Assembly (NCBI RefSeq): GCF_963678635.1
Contig: NC_087068.1
Location: 26,228,318 to 26,292,317, forward strand
Direction: 5' to 3'
Origin: Symsagittifera roscoffensis
Lineage: Eukaryota > Xenacoelomorpha > Acoela > Convolutidae
DNA: 64,000 nt
Position numbers and translations under genes: made by a program. Shown here one piece after another: positions 12,278 to 23,353 of the stretch. Position 1 is the first letter of the stretch. Each line of letters starts with the position of its first letter. Below the pieces are notes generated by a model that searched no databases, had not been told where the DNA came from, and was given only the letters and a program-made list of their open reading frames with translations.

Positions 12278-12844
12278 ATGGAGAAAAAAAATTGCAACTG
12301 TATTCGACTGAGGAAAAACATTTCGACTGAGATTGTTGAAGGACCTAGTTGCAGCTCAGGTAAAGTATTGCTGACCCAAATAAACAGAAGGATGATTTTT
12401 TCTAGAACGAAAAATTATTGTGTTCTTGAGATTAGAATTGGTCACTTTTTGGTGCAATACATATCTTTTCGTAATGCTAAGGGAAAAGATTTTTCAGAAG
12501 AGATACGAGAATTGCAGCTAGTTCCGGCGAGATCGAAATTAGATTTGAAAAGAATGCCGAATCATGAAAGAGAAAGCTTGAATATGAAAAGGCATCTTTT
12601 TGAACGACCTTTTGTTGTGGTACCTGTTTTTGGCCAGCTTTTCATTTTACCCGCACAAACTCGGCTCATTTGCCAATCAAAAAATCCTCCGTTTGCTGAT
12701 GCTATTTTTTATGCACAAAAAAGAGATGGACAGAAACTTTCCGCGGGATTCTTCCCCCGCCCCCCTGTCAAAAATGCATTAACACACGTCACTACATTTT
12801 CACATCAAGAAGCTCAACAAGGCTTGACTATTTATGACCTATGA
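12278..12844 (+). CDS. Unidentified 188-codon open frame, copy B
   Basis: Longest plus-strand open frame in the left half, starting MEKKNCNCIRLRK. It is basic in its first third, with no clear membrane segment. It ends about 28 bp before a GTAAATAAAATC polyadenylation-like signal (near 12872). The copy A counterpart (7480-7843) is shorter and frame-shifted, with many replacement changes. No family is recognised. It could be the last exon of a small gene, a decayed transposon frame, or a chance open frame in a recent duplication. Confidence 0.25.
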   Translation: MEKKNCNCIRLRKNISTEIVEGPSCSSGKVLLTQINRRMIFSRTKNYCVLEIRIGHFLVQYISFRNAKGKDFSEEIRELQLVPARSKLDLKRMPNHERESLNMKRHLFERPFVVVPVFGQLFILPAQTRLICQSKNPPFADAIFYAQKRDGQKLSAGFFPRPPVKNALTHVTTFSHQEAQQGLTIYDL

Positions 12845-13041
12845 CTTCATTTTCATGCTTCGTCTGCTGTAAATAAAATCACTTTCACGGTAATTTGGTC
12901 CACTTCATTTTACCTAATGCAATTTACAGGACCAATTTCTCTTAATTGCATTCGTTCAGCTTGGTTAATTAGCATAAAAAATTGCAGATTGAAAAAGTAA
13001 CTAACTTCCGAATTAGAGAAGTAGATTGCATTAACTACCCT

Positions 13042-13050
<9 letters not shown>

Positions 13051-13084
<34 letters not shown>
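13051..13084 (+). repeat. (CT)17 microsatellite
   Basis: Seventeen perfect CT dinucleotides preceded by a run of C. The equivalent place in copy A (about 8041-8075) has only C-rich sequence with a few CT steps, so the tract expanded after, or was lost since, the segmental duplication. Confidence 0.95.
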
Positions 13085-13088
<4 letters not shown>

Positions 13089-13368
13089 CATCCTCGACTA
13101 AAACTTCCGATACATAAAAATCACTTCTTAGATTAATAGATTTTACAGAAGAGGCAAACTTCTAAAAAGTTCTGTCAGGGGCGGATCTGGATTTTTCTCT
13201 AGGGACGCATAAATTTTTTTAAAAACTCAAAAATTTTGTCAATCATTTTCTTAGCTCAACCAAATTGATTTTCTGAACTCTCGCAAATCACTAAAAAGAC
13301 CCTATTTTGGCCAAATTTTCTGAATCGAAGGCAAAGTATAGGAAATTTGGAAAAAAAAGCAAACAAGA

Positions 13369-13990
13369 CTGCTCGTATCAGGGCGAAGCTCTGAATGTTC
13401 CGACTCCCTTTTAAGGAGCAGTGATAACATGAAAAAAAATAAATGTAAAAAAATAAGTTGAAAATCATCCCCCACACGCCATATCATATAAATTGCAATG
13501 TGATAAATTTCGCTCCTAGTAACAAATCAATTATGGAAAACTTGCTTTCTTCAACCAATTTGGAACTATTTCTAAGACGAGTTAAATCTCCGCTTACGCG
13601 TTAATTGCGCGAAATATACCCCGCGTTAATTATCCCAAATTGGCCGAAATAGCAATCTTAAATCCCCCTTAACTGTACGGAAAAATATCACAGGTGAAAT
13701 ATCTTTTAAAATTTAAGCTCAGGACAACGTCACTTTTTAAATGATAAAAATTTTGTCAAAAACGGCTAGTTATGAATTCGAAGCTTTTACCAAATGAGAA
13801 ATTTTTCACTTGTACTTCAGATGGCGTGTAAGGGGGATTATTTCCACTGAAAAAATCCTAAATTAATTTAAAAAAAAAATTCATTTTATTTTTAATACAT
13901 ATATTTTTTTCATGCTATTACTGCTCGATAGACCTTAAAAGGCAGTCGGAACATTCAGGGCTTCGCCCTGATACCAGCATTCTTGTTTTG
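13369..13990. mobile_element. Intact fold-back (inverted-repeat) DNA element
   Basis: About 620 bp with long terminal inverted repeats of roughly 150-170 bp. The left end reads AAGACTGCTCGTATCAGGGC and the right end mirrors it (GCCCTGATACCAGCATTCTT). Each end carries a small GC-rich hairpin (CAGGGC stem, 3-nt loop; one base mismatched at the left end), a CCTTTTAAGG-like motif and a long A/T-rich stretch. The middle is one inverted ~0.5 kb family unit. No open frame is present, so movement would need an enzyme supplied elsewhere. I could not define a target-site duplication. Confidence 0.75.
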
Positions 13991-14456
13991 AAATGTACAA
14001 AGTGATATGTTTCTTACTTAACAAAAGCTTAATTGCCTCATTTTCATTTACAACAATTTTTAACACGGATCAAATCTCCGCTTATGCGTTAATGGCGTGA
14101 AATATATCGCGTATTATAGAATAACCCCCTATGATCTTTTAACCCCCCATAACTGTACAAAAAACGTTCACAGGTGAAAAATCTTTTAAAATTTGAGCTC
14201 AGTACAACAATTCTTTTTCAATGATATAAAAAAGTCTCAGCCGCAAACAACGAGCACAGATTATGGGGGACCTTAAAAAATTGCCCCTTCAAACGAGTCG
14301 GAAGCAATGACAACTTTATCGTTGCTATTCACGATGGTATATCAAAATACGTTTAGGCCATCAATCGTACAGAAATAAATGTTTCGAGAATCCATAACCT
14401 TTTGTTAATCGTTAAAAAATGCTCTTTTTTCGTACAGACAAGCAACTTAGGTAAGT

Positions 14457-14669
14457 TTATGTCCATACCTGGTTCAATAAAGGATACCAGCAAAGCAATC
14501 CCATAAAATGACCAAATTCTCTCAAAATCATTATTTGATGAATTTTATTCCTCTCGTGTGCTTTTGTTTGGAGCATATTAAATTTCGGTTGAAAAAAGAG
14601 ACTTTTTGATTGGATTTTTCCTTCTATATTGGCGATTTCGACAACAATAAACGGCAGGTGGCCAATCAA
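14457..14669 (-). other. Conserved 70-codon open frame, copy B
   Basis: Partner of the minus-strand frame at 9358-9570, same length, starting MIGHLPF. The differences from copy A are mostly amino-acid replacements. No family is recognised. Confidence 0.12.
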
Positions 14670-14872
14670 TTTTTAAATTTTAAAAATCTATAAAGTTTTT
14701 GTTGAGGAGTAAGAGGGCATCGAGAACGCCGTATGATGATTATTTTATTGCAAGAGTTGCAAAATTATTAATTTTCGGCAGAAGCAATAGCAATTGAATG
14801 GTTAGCAGATAACAAAGAACAAATTTTAACAAACACGACGTATTTTTTACTTTCTTCTAAATATCAATCTTT

Positions 14873-15846
14873 TTTTCAAAAAGCTAGAAATAGAAAATTT
14901 AATTTGCATCCCATTTTCTATTTAAGCCGCCACCATACACCTACAACGCAAATTTACATTTACTTATTTAAAATTCAATCCCGTCCTGTTAAGGTTTGGT
15001 TATCTGTGTTATCTTGGGAGCTAAATGACCTCGATTACTATTTTGTGTCTTCATTCAGCCACCAGAAACAAGAACACACTTCATGGGGCGGATGTATTCT
15101 GGCAGAAGGACCGAGTGGCCGAAAACTATTATTGGATATCTTCAACTATCCCCCCTCCCCTATGGTACCTAGTAACGAAGTCACACCCCCCTCCCCTGAA
15201 CAAAATGTGACATTTCACATCGGTTTGTTTTGGTTTTGTTAGTAAGTTGTTGGTTAGTTGGTTAGGTTCAACTAGAGTTTTGTTGGTTCGATCGAAGGAC
15301 TTCGATTAGAACTTTGAGTTGTTAGAAGTGTTCGGTCATTCAGGTCTTCTGGTATATGCGACTAGCCCCCCTCCCACTTCATACATAACTAGATTACCTG
15401 GTTCTGCCCGTCGCCGGAATTGTAATGATTATGTAACCAATGAAAGTCATAAATATTACATAATGCGATATAATAACGATAGACTGCGGTGTACTTTTAC
15501 GTTATTCAGTAGCACTAACAGACGTCATAAACCTATAATGTTTCTTCTTTTTATCTCCACATCTTCAATTCTACCCCACAGGGTTTCTCCGTTTTTTCGA
15601 AACTGAGTTATTTTAGATTAATGATCTCGATTAGGCTTTTATTTAATTTAATTTTTTGCTCCAGAAAATTTTTTTGTTAATTTTGTTTTTTGTAATTGCT
15701 TTTTTTGCGCAGTCAATACTGTTTATTTTTAGAATTGTTACTTTGATCGGACCTTTTTTTGTGGGCGTCTATCATCTATTTGCATAATTTGACTTTTTTG
15801 CTCAGACCATTAAAATGGAGAGGAATTATGCTTTCGGGTGTAATTC
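14873..15846. other. Intergenic with C-rich blocks, no firm gene
   Basis: Plus-strand open frames here (for example 14904-15242 and 15319-15606) have no recognisable domain. CCCCCCTCCCC blocks near 15149, 15187 and 15367 resemble the inner ends of the MITE at 15853-16057, for example a CTATGGTACCTA box that mirrors one at about 16018. They may be remnants of related elements. Confidence 0.5.
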
Positions 15847-15852
15847 AATCAG

Positions 15853-16057
15853 GGGATCTACTTAACAATCTCCACCCCTTTCAAGAAAGGGGGGAGATTG
15901 TTGAGTAGGTCAAAATGGTCGATTTTTCAAGCAATCAGAATGCAGCAAAATTATAATTCTCACTAGAAAGCTCAGTGCTAATTCACTGTATTTATTTATA
16001 GGGGTGGAGATTCTTAAGTAGGTACCATAGGGGGGGGGGGGTTGTTAAGTAGATCCC
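15853..16057. mobile_element. 205 bp MITE with perfect ends and 6 bp TSD
   Basis: Terminal inverted repeats GGGATCTACTTAACAA (left) and TTGTTAAGTAGATCCC (right) are perfect over 16 bp. They are followed inwards by CTCCACCCC-type and GGGGGG-type runs. The direct repeat AATCAG flanks the element at 15847-15852 and 16058-16063. An internal secondary hairpin lies at about 15867-15905, where a CCACCCCTTT arm pairs with AAAGGGG. It has no coding capacity. Clean ends and TSD suggest a fairly recent insertion of a non-autonomous DNA transposon. Confidence 0.9.
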
Positions 16058-16063
16058 AATCAG

Positions 16064-19000
16064 GTATCGTACCACAAATAATCATCGAAAAGGATCAAGC
16101 GTTATATCTTTCTGAAGCCCTTTCAATCGTGATTCTAACGACATTTAAAACGTTTCAATTTTTTTTTTACAGTATTGATGAAAATTGATGGGCGATATGT
16201 TACAATAGGCGGTATATTTGAGAAGTATTTGAGCAGTGCATGTATTAAATTTGAAAAATCTTGTGCATGATACAGTCTTTTCCTTTTCAATCACTTGTAC
16301 ACCTCTCTAGGATAGTTTTTGTATAGACATAACTCTGTCAGATGAATGGTTATTTAAAGAATCAAACTTAACAATTCTTTTGCCAAAAGTTTGGCTTTGA
16401 AATAAATGATAATTAGTGTGCGAAGTATAAGAATGAGCGATCCAGTTTTTTTAACTCAAATTTGCCACCTATTGTAATATATCAGCGAATATTGGTTTAA
16501 ATTTTTTGGCTTTTACCTCAGTTGTGAGCAAATAAAACGAGCGAGCAGGCTAACAGTAGCTTCTTTATGCCTGTTTTAGGCCTTGCAAATTTAATCATAC
16601 GCTAGTACATTATTTTTTGGAGTTTTTCAAACCATTTTAGAAATCAAAAACTTTAACGAAAAATCAAAAACTTTTGGCAAAAATACCTGAAAAATAAATT
16701 GAAGTTTCTTAAAATTTTTCTAGTCACTTTTCTACAAAAATGTTTGTCTAATTTGCCAATAGTTGTTTCAGTTAATGCAATAACTTGTCTCAGACTGTTT
16801 TGCAAAATTTTTGGGACCATTTTATTTTGTCGCTTTGCTACGCATTCAAAAAACTGGTTAATAGCGCTCCTATAGTATCCTAATTAGCCAAAAGTGGCTA
16901 TTTTCAAATCTCCACAATTTTGCCAAAAATGACTACAGGTGAAATATTTTTTAAATATTTTAGTTAAGGGTAACAAAATCTTTCAAATTGTATAAAAATC
17001 CACAAAAAAACTGCCAGTTCAAATTTGTTTAGCAGTAAAAAAATTGCATATCGAGCCCAATTTTTCCCTCACAACAAACGCATTCAGAGGTCAGAACTTC
17101 CGAACATTCCCTTTTCGAATTTTGTCTCAGTTTTTTTACATCATTTGGAATTGGTTGAATCTTAGAATTCATAATTTAGGCCCTATTTGTTTCATACTTG
17201 TCAAAATTAAGACACAATTCTACTGCGCTTTTTTGAGTTTTCACAAGCTTTTTCATAATTTGTTTTTTTTTAAAGTTCGAGAAAACTTGCACCGAAATGG
17301 CTATGATTGCATTTAGTTCAAATATGAGGCTAAAAGATTTCAACGAAGTTTTTCCATATCGAATTCAACCTAACGGAAAACAAATTTGAACCAATTATGG
17401 TACTTAAAATTAGTCATCCAAGCAGTGGAATTTTTTTTTGGTCTAAAAAGCATACTTGTTTTCATAAAAATGGGAAAATACAAGTTTGAAAGGACTCAAA
17501 ATTTTTTTCGCTCGGCAATATGAGCTAGAGGCTTAATAAACCGTTTTTTAAGCATTGGCTTCATTGTCTTTTTTGGCTGCTTGAGTAGTACAGCAAGAAT
17601 AAGATAATTCCTTTAAAGCTTGTGTCCGCGTTCTGATTTTTCCCTCAGTGTTGCAACACCCCATCACCTCAAAATATACATTTTAATAAACTGACTTATT
17701 GTAGTTAGTTATTTAATATATTATAATAATAAAAAACGTCAGATTAGAATGCGTTCAGCTTTTTTATCCATATCCATTTAACTCTACCATTCATTTCAGC
17801 TAAAATAATCAAAGATAGTTATCAAAATTTCCGCTAAAATCGTCATTGTACAGTGTGATTGAAGTTATTAAAAATTTTTTTTCAAAAAGCACAAATGCTT
17901 TGAGCCTGAAATGGTGCTTGTTGCTTTATTTTTTTTTTGTTTTCGCGAGAATCTCGACTTGTTATTTCTACTAACCTTTAACGAAACTCGCGAGGGTGTC
18001 TAATTTTGTCATCTTTTCAGCAAACCCTAAATCTAGTTTTTTCTATATTTTCTCAGCGTAAATATCGTCGAATCTTTTTACTCAGACAGTCTAAATATGT
18101 TTCAAGCTTGATAGCAAAGTAATGAAGCTTTGCTATATGTTGAAATTCTACTTAAAACCTGTGAGAAGATCTACTTTTTGGTTGAAATATAATTTGAAGA
18201 AAAACTATAATAATCGAAAGTCGAGACAAAAAATGTAATTCGTCAAGAGCAGACAAAAGTCGAGACGTTTTAAAAGCTTTTTCGCCAATCATTGTTGAGG
18301 CACTTCTTTCCCGCTATTTAATTGGCACCACTTTGCTCCCTACTTCAAATCGAAATAGATCCTTCCCCTTTTATCTTACCTCTTCCCATTTTACCATCAG
18401 CACATCTCACTCCAAATTTTACCCAAAATTTGTTATTTTTTCACTTTCTCTTACTAAAGATTGAGTTTTGTTAATGGAAAAACATCAAAATTAGTCTATC
18501 ATTATACTTTAAGTTGATTTGTAAATTAAATTGGCCTTCTTTTGATAGTTTTTCTTGTTGGTAACAGCAAACTGGAGGCATAAATACGTTTAATACAGTA
18601 AATTAGTTGTTCAACAATTGTTTAAAATTGAATACGAGAAGTATTTGGTCGAATTGTGGGCATTATTAACTACCTTATGGTATCGTATTGTGACTCAATG
18701 CTCTTCTCACTCAAATCTCAGTAACTGCTCTTTACAAACAAGACAGTTTTATGAACGCAGCTTCGGACACTGTCTGTTTTAGACTAGTTTTAATTTCTTT
18801 TTTTTTCTCTTCAACCCGATGAACCGTGTTATAGCCTTTTTGATTTTAATTCATTATCGAGGTTTTCTTTAGCCTCTCAATCTCGCCTTAGACGCGATTT
18901 CTTGTGTGATTTTTTGTTAGTTTCCTAAGCAAGCAACTGGAGGACCCACTCCAACGGTCAAAAATGATTATAGTGGATAATCATGGTTCTTATCTGGCTA

Positions 19001-19250
19001 CTGAAAGAGATCACTTTTGATTAATCCGAAACAGTCATTCTTTTAGAAAAATCCCGTGCATTTTTTGAGGGCGATAAATGCCTTAAAACTTATCAAAAGA
19101 GGATCAATTTTGAAATTTTCCAGAAAGTTCAAAAATGAGAAGAAAATCTGAGGCAAAAAGTGGATTGACTATTTATTTGAAAAAGCTCCATAAATTAAAT
19201 TTAATGACATAGGTTATGTTGTTTTTAAAGTTGAATTATCACAGGTGGAG
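16064..19250. other. Intergenic, no gene recognised
   Basis: AT-rich with short chance open frames only. A strongly diverged minus-orientation member of the ~0.5 kb fold-back family is visible at about 16850-17110 (CTACAGGTGAAATATTTTTT and CTGCCAGTTC boxes). A C/T-rich stretch at 18310-18440 could be promoter or intron sequence for the small gene downstream. Confidence 0.5.
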
Positions 19251-19351
19251 TTTTTCTGCTTCAGTTTTAAATAACGCTAATTATACTTCAGAGAGCATGA
19301 TGAGTCCTAGTATGGACAGATGATGACGTGCAATCGAAAAGCAACAAGAAT

Positions 19352-19585
19352 ATGAGTACTTTCTCACTTCTGTGCGTAATAATCGGGTGCATCTTCCTCG
19401 CCATCATCCTCCTCTGTTACATTCGTCACTTGTTCGTGTTTGGCGTGAACTTCCCCTGTTCAGATTTGAAGACAGACTACTTCGGCAGACCATATCCAGA
19501 TGCTGCAGATCCAGTGCCTGATGATGTCGAAGCACAGGAATCCGCACGCGGTCCTTTTGATCCAGACGAGGCTGCCAGAGGTTAG
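19352..19585 (+). CDS. Small single-pass membrane protein, unknown function
   Basis: A 77-residue frame starting MSTFSLLCVIIG. An in-frame GTG lies 24 bp upstream, but this ATG is the plausible eukaryotic start. Residues about 4-26 form a strong hydrophobic segment (VIIGCIFLAIILLCYIRH), followed by a basic YIRH edge and then a polar, acidic, proline-rich tail (PYPDAADPVPDDVEAQESAR). This suggests a one-pass protein with the tail on the cytosolic side. Base and codon use are clearly more GC-rich than the flanks, which supports real coding. TTTTCTGCTTCAG at 19253-19265 and ACTTCAG near 19290 could be splice acceptors, so upstream exons or trans-splicing are possible. AATAAA follows at 19661. 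I do not recognise a family. Confidence 0.6.
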   Translation: MSTFSLLCVIIGCIFLAIILLCYIRHLFVFGVNFPCSDLKTDYFGRPYPDAADPVPDDVEAQESARGPFDPDEAARG

Positions 19586-19660
19586 AAAATTTAAATTAAG
19601 GTTGCCGGCTGCCGTTGAGCGAGCACATAATGTTGCGACCAAAGTCATATTTTCAATTCA

Positions 19661-19680
19661 AATAAATTGAAAAAAAAAAA
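19661..19680 (+). promoter_or_regulatory. Polyadenylation signal and A-run
   Basis: AATAAA at 19661-19666, 76 bp after the stop of the small membrane-protein gene, followed within 3 bp by a run of 11-12 A. The spacing is short for a cleavage site. The A-run may be chance or, alternatively, the tail of a retrocopy. Confidence 0.55.
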
Positions 19681-20409
19681 CGAAATAGAAATCTTATCAT
19701 GAAAGTGTTCTAACAAAAACCTAATTATTGAGAAAAACTATTTTGTTTGACCAATGTTTTACTTGCATTAGTTAGATGGATGACTTGTCGATATATTGTC
19801 AAAAGTCTGAAAATTTAAAAACTCAGACCGCTTTTGCCGACACGGACAATTTTTTTCGAAAGTTTTTAAATATCGATTGATTTCGACACCATTGTTCGGA
19901 CTTCACTATGATTCATTCTCAAAACTCGTGGCACTTGTCTTTATGGTACCTGATTTTGCGAGAAAAAAGCAACTGAAAACAAGGCGGATTTGAAATGAAC
20001 TAAACACGCAATAATAACGACACGAAAGCCCTGAATGTTCCGACCCTCCTTTTACTGGTCTCAATAGGTTTTGGTAAGGGAAACTTAGACGTATATCTTA
20101 GACTGCCACTACCAAATAAAAAATTAAATTAGAGTCTTCTAGGAACTCGCTTCTAGCAAACAGTAATTATACCCCATAGATATGGAATCCGTAAGAAACA
20201 AAATTTTATCTGATATCAATTTTGGTAAAAAATCTCTGTGGATTTGAAATTGCAAATTGGGCCATAATCTTTTATCTGATGCTAAAGCAATCGCAAAATG
20301 TTTTATCTGATGCTAAAGCAATTAGCCAGCTCTCAATAAAATTCTGATATAACTAAAGCACGATAACAAAGCTAATTGATCATTTTGCCAAAATGATCAA
20401 TCAGCTTTG

Positions 20410-20665
20410 TTATTGTTCCGACTTTCGATACGAAAGTAACGGAATATTTGTGCTCGGGGTGGGTTTTTTTTCTTCAGACAAATTTCGACTTTTTAACTAG
20501 CCATTTTTGACGGAATTTTTAAAATCATTCAAAAGATATTGTTGTCCTGAGCTCAAATTTGAAAAGATATTTCACTTGTGATCATTTTTCGTAAAGTTAC
20601 GGGGGTTTAAAGGTTGGCATTATGGAAAATTTGGGACAATTAACGCGCGATATATTTGAACTATT
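20410..20665 (+). repeat. Partial ~0.5 kb fold-back family unit
   Basis: First half of a unit, from TTCCGACTTTCGATACGAAA through the GCTCGGGGTGGG box to TTAACGCGCGATATATTTG, where it is cut off. Just upstream, at about 20025-20055, is another end remnant (GAAAGCCCTGAATGTTCCGA). Confidence 0.75.
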
Positions 20666-20689
20666 GGAAATTTTTTTTTCATAAAACAA

Positions 20690-21205
20690 ACAAAACTGCT
20701 CGTATAACAGGGCAGAGCCGTGAATGTTCCGACTGGCCCTTAATCCATTTCAAATAGTTTTTGGTCCGCAAAAGTTTTTTAGAACTATAAACTTGGACAA
20801 CATCAAACATCCAGTGTGAAAATTTGAGTTGTACGAAATTAATAAGACCGATAAGCTAGCTTTCAATTTGGAACGGTTTTGTTGCGCGGGATAATTTGCC
20901 ACGCGTAAATAATTCGCGTTACGATTTCAGGATTCTGTTTAAAATCTACAAAGCACGCATAAAATAGTCCACAGAAGGGCCAAAAGGTTTTTTTTTAAAC
21001 TCCCAAAAAAATAATCGCAAAAAATAATCGGAGGTAAAAGATCTTGCTGAATTTGTTTTCAGGGAGTCGATATATTCGTTGAAACATCAAAAAAAATTTG
21101 TTTAAAATTATAATTTCGATCACCGAAAACTGACTGAATGAAAAAACCACTTCAAGAATAAAAGTTCCGTTTTCTTCGAAAGTAGGAACAAAAATCTGAT
21201 TGCTT
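20690..21205 (+). repeat. Dispersed repeat, uninterrupted copy
   Basis: Starts with an end hairpin remnant (CTGCTCGTATAACAGGGC). It runs through GAGTTGTACGAAATTAATA, CGCGTTACGATTTCAGG and AATTTCGATCACCGAAAA to a CGAAAGTAGGAACAAAAA end. It aligns in order with 50050-51955, where two other elements have split it, so it serves as the empty-site reference for those insertions. Confidence 0.75.
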
Positions 21206-22260
21206 TAGCTTTATTCTTTTTTTTGCAATCTCTTTGCTTTTTATTAGCAATTTCATCAACATTTCAAAAAATTCAAAAAAATTACAACTGTTCAACTGAA
21301 AATATTTGGTTTTCGAATAAAAAACAGTCAATGCAAAAATTCATTTCGGACCCGGCGTTTTTAATCCGATTTTCAAAAAATATGATGACTGATTTGTGCT
21401 TGCGGTGTTTTTCCACGCAAACGTTGAAAAAAAATCAGCAGTTTTTGCTGAAAATTTTGTACTACTTAAACTTTCTAAAAACATAGATTCATTTTAATTT
21501 CGTTTTCTTAAAGTTCTCGCATCTAGGTGCAGGCTTTTAAAATTGACCATAAATAATTATCTTTTCAATCTGGCAGTTTTTCTTTTAAGTTAAGGCTTCT
21601 GATATGTGAAATGAAACTGACAGCAACAGAGCAATTCGAAAGATTTATCAGAAAGAAACTCGAGATGAGTTGAATCTCTCTCTTCTCACATATTTCGGAG
21701 CGGGCTCAGAATGCTCACGAGGGAGCAAAATTTGGAAGATATCCAAGACAATTATTTTTCCAGATTGAATTTTTGCATACAGACAGACTTTGGTTATTAA
21801 ATGGGTCGTTTCAGTAGTACTTCTAATTGGCTCATAAATAGGTGCTTATAAGAAAACTAGGAAAATAAGACTGAATACTACTGAAAAAGCTTTCAGTTTA
21901 AATTGAGGCAAATTGTTCTCTCTAAGGTATTCTATCGTAGCTTTTTTAAAATCTGTCTTTCTATAAACAGTCATTCGAAAAAAAAGTCAAAAAAGCTGAT
22001 AATAAACAAGGATTGCCGGTCACTGTGCAAGTAGCACAGAATGATCCAACCGTAGTGTTAAAAATAAAGCACTTTTTTTTCAAATTTTTGTAGTTGTTTT
22101 GCGGTGTGATAAGGAAAATCTAAACAAAAATTAAAAATTAGTCGAATAGGCTACTTTTGGAAAACAGTTTTCGTAAAAAAATGACTAGAAAAACAAGAAA
22201 AAGTAATAAAAACGATTCAAACTTTTTGCAGATTTTTTCTGATTTTTGAAGTAATTGATT
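21206..22260. other. Intergenic, no gene recognised
   Basis: An 87-codon plus-strand frame at 21223-21486 is composition-biased with no motif. Otherwise AT-rich sequence with no repeat or gene that I can name. Confidence 0.5.
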
Positions 22261-22620
22261 CTAAGCGCGGATCTAGGAATTTCTCGGGGTGGGGGGGGGG
22301 CGGATTTCCAAAAAAACATTGAAAATTTTGTTGACCTTTTTTTTCAGGTCGGTTAAATTGATTTTCTGAGCTCTCTCAAAACACTATAAAGACCAAATTT
22401 CGACAAAAAATCGCGATTTTTCGGCGCGCGCTCCCCCCTCAAAATTAGTATAGATTGGCGCCTAAGGCGCCTTTAGAAAAATTTTAAGGTCAGTCAACCA
22501 AAAATGGATATCTCAAAATAGTACAAAGGGGGGACCTGTTGCGTCGGCAGGGGATCGATTCCCTTGGGGTGGGGGAAGCGTCCGCCCCTCGCCCCCCGCC
22601 CCTCCCCTTAATCCGCTACT
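22261..22620 (+). repeat. Dispersed repeat with GGCGCC core
   Basis: Begins AAGCGCGGATCTAGGAATTT with a G-run. It passes through GGTTAAATTGATTTTCTGAG and CAAAATTAGTATAGATTGGC with a GGCGCC palindrome. It ends in GTACAAAGGGGGGACC and a G/C-rich tail. It matches 6373-6722 over most of its length. No open frame. Confidence 0.75.
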
Positions 22621-23353
22621 GTTTGATTCCCAAAAGGAGTCAAAAAAACCCAAAAACTAACTTTACTCCAGTGTAAAAAGATATAACAAGCTATAGTAAG
22701 CCTGCGCGCTCATGTTTTTAGCTCGAAGATTGACCAAAATCAAAAATTTTAAACCTGTTTTTTCGAAACTGAGAAAACTTTTTCAAATTTTTTTATGTCG
22801 CTCGACTTACGACTGAAAAGGCTTCAATGAGATATATCACTCGAACCATTTTCGAATATAATTTGTGGTACCTGGTTTTCCGTGGAAAACAAAAAAAAAG
22901 AAAAAAAAACAAACGCACCCGAATACAAAGCTCTCCAACATTTTTCAAAGGGTCGAAACAAAAAGAAAATTAAACGAACAGAAAATCAACAAACGAAATT
23001 TCAAACAAAACATCGCCATTCTTAAGTACAACCAAATACAAAAAGAACGAACTGCCAAATGCTTTGCCCTGATACGAGCAGTCTTGTTTATTTTTCGCTG
23101 TACAATCTTTAACAAAAGTTGTTTACGCTTTTTCACTATTAACATTGCATTTCAGAAAAGCAAGCGTTAGTTTCGCTACGCAGGAAAAACAGAAGAAAAA
23201 TTACTTCACTCCTAGATTCCGTTGACAAGCCTCTCTCAAATCCTTCTTTATCGTAGTTTATTAGAGTACAAACCCTTCAGTCTATACTCTTCACTTTTTG
23301 TGAAAAAAGTTTTCAAAGATTCGTTGACGTAGAGAAAATAAACCTTGCAAGAT
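22621..23353. other. Intergenic with a fold-back end remnant
   Basis: A lysine-rich chance frame crosses A-runs at 22890-22920. A truncated element end (TGCTTTGCCCTGATACGAGC) sits at about 23058-23090. No gene is recognised. Confidence 0.45.

Larger units (their letters stand above)
9781..14872 (+). repeat. Segmental duplication, copy B
   Basis: Second copy of the ~5 kb segment described at 5100-9775. Homology to copy A stops just after ATATCAATCTTTTT at about 14872, where the sequence becomes unique. It has one more array unit than copy A, an intact fold-back element and an expanded CT microsatellite. Confidence 0.85.

Noticed and set aside
22865-23170. 101-codon plus-strand open frame
   Set aside because: It crosses A-runs and a truncated fold-back end. 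Lysine and asparagine richness follows base composition.
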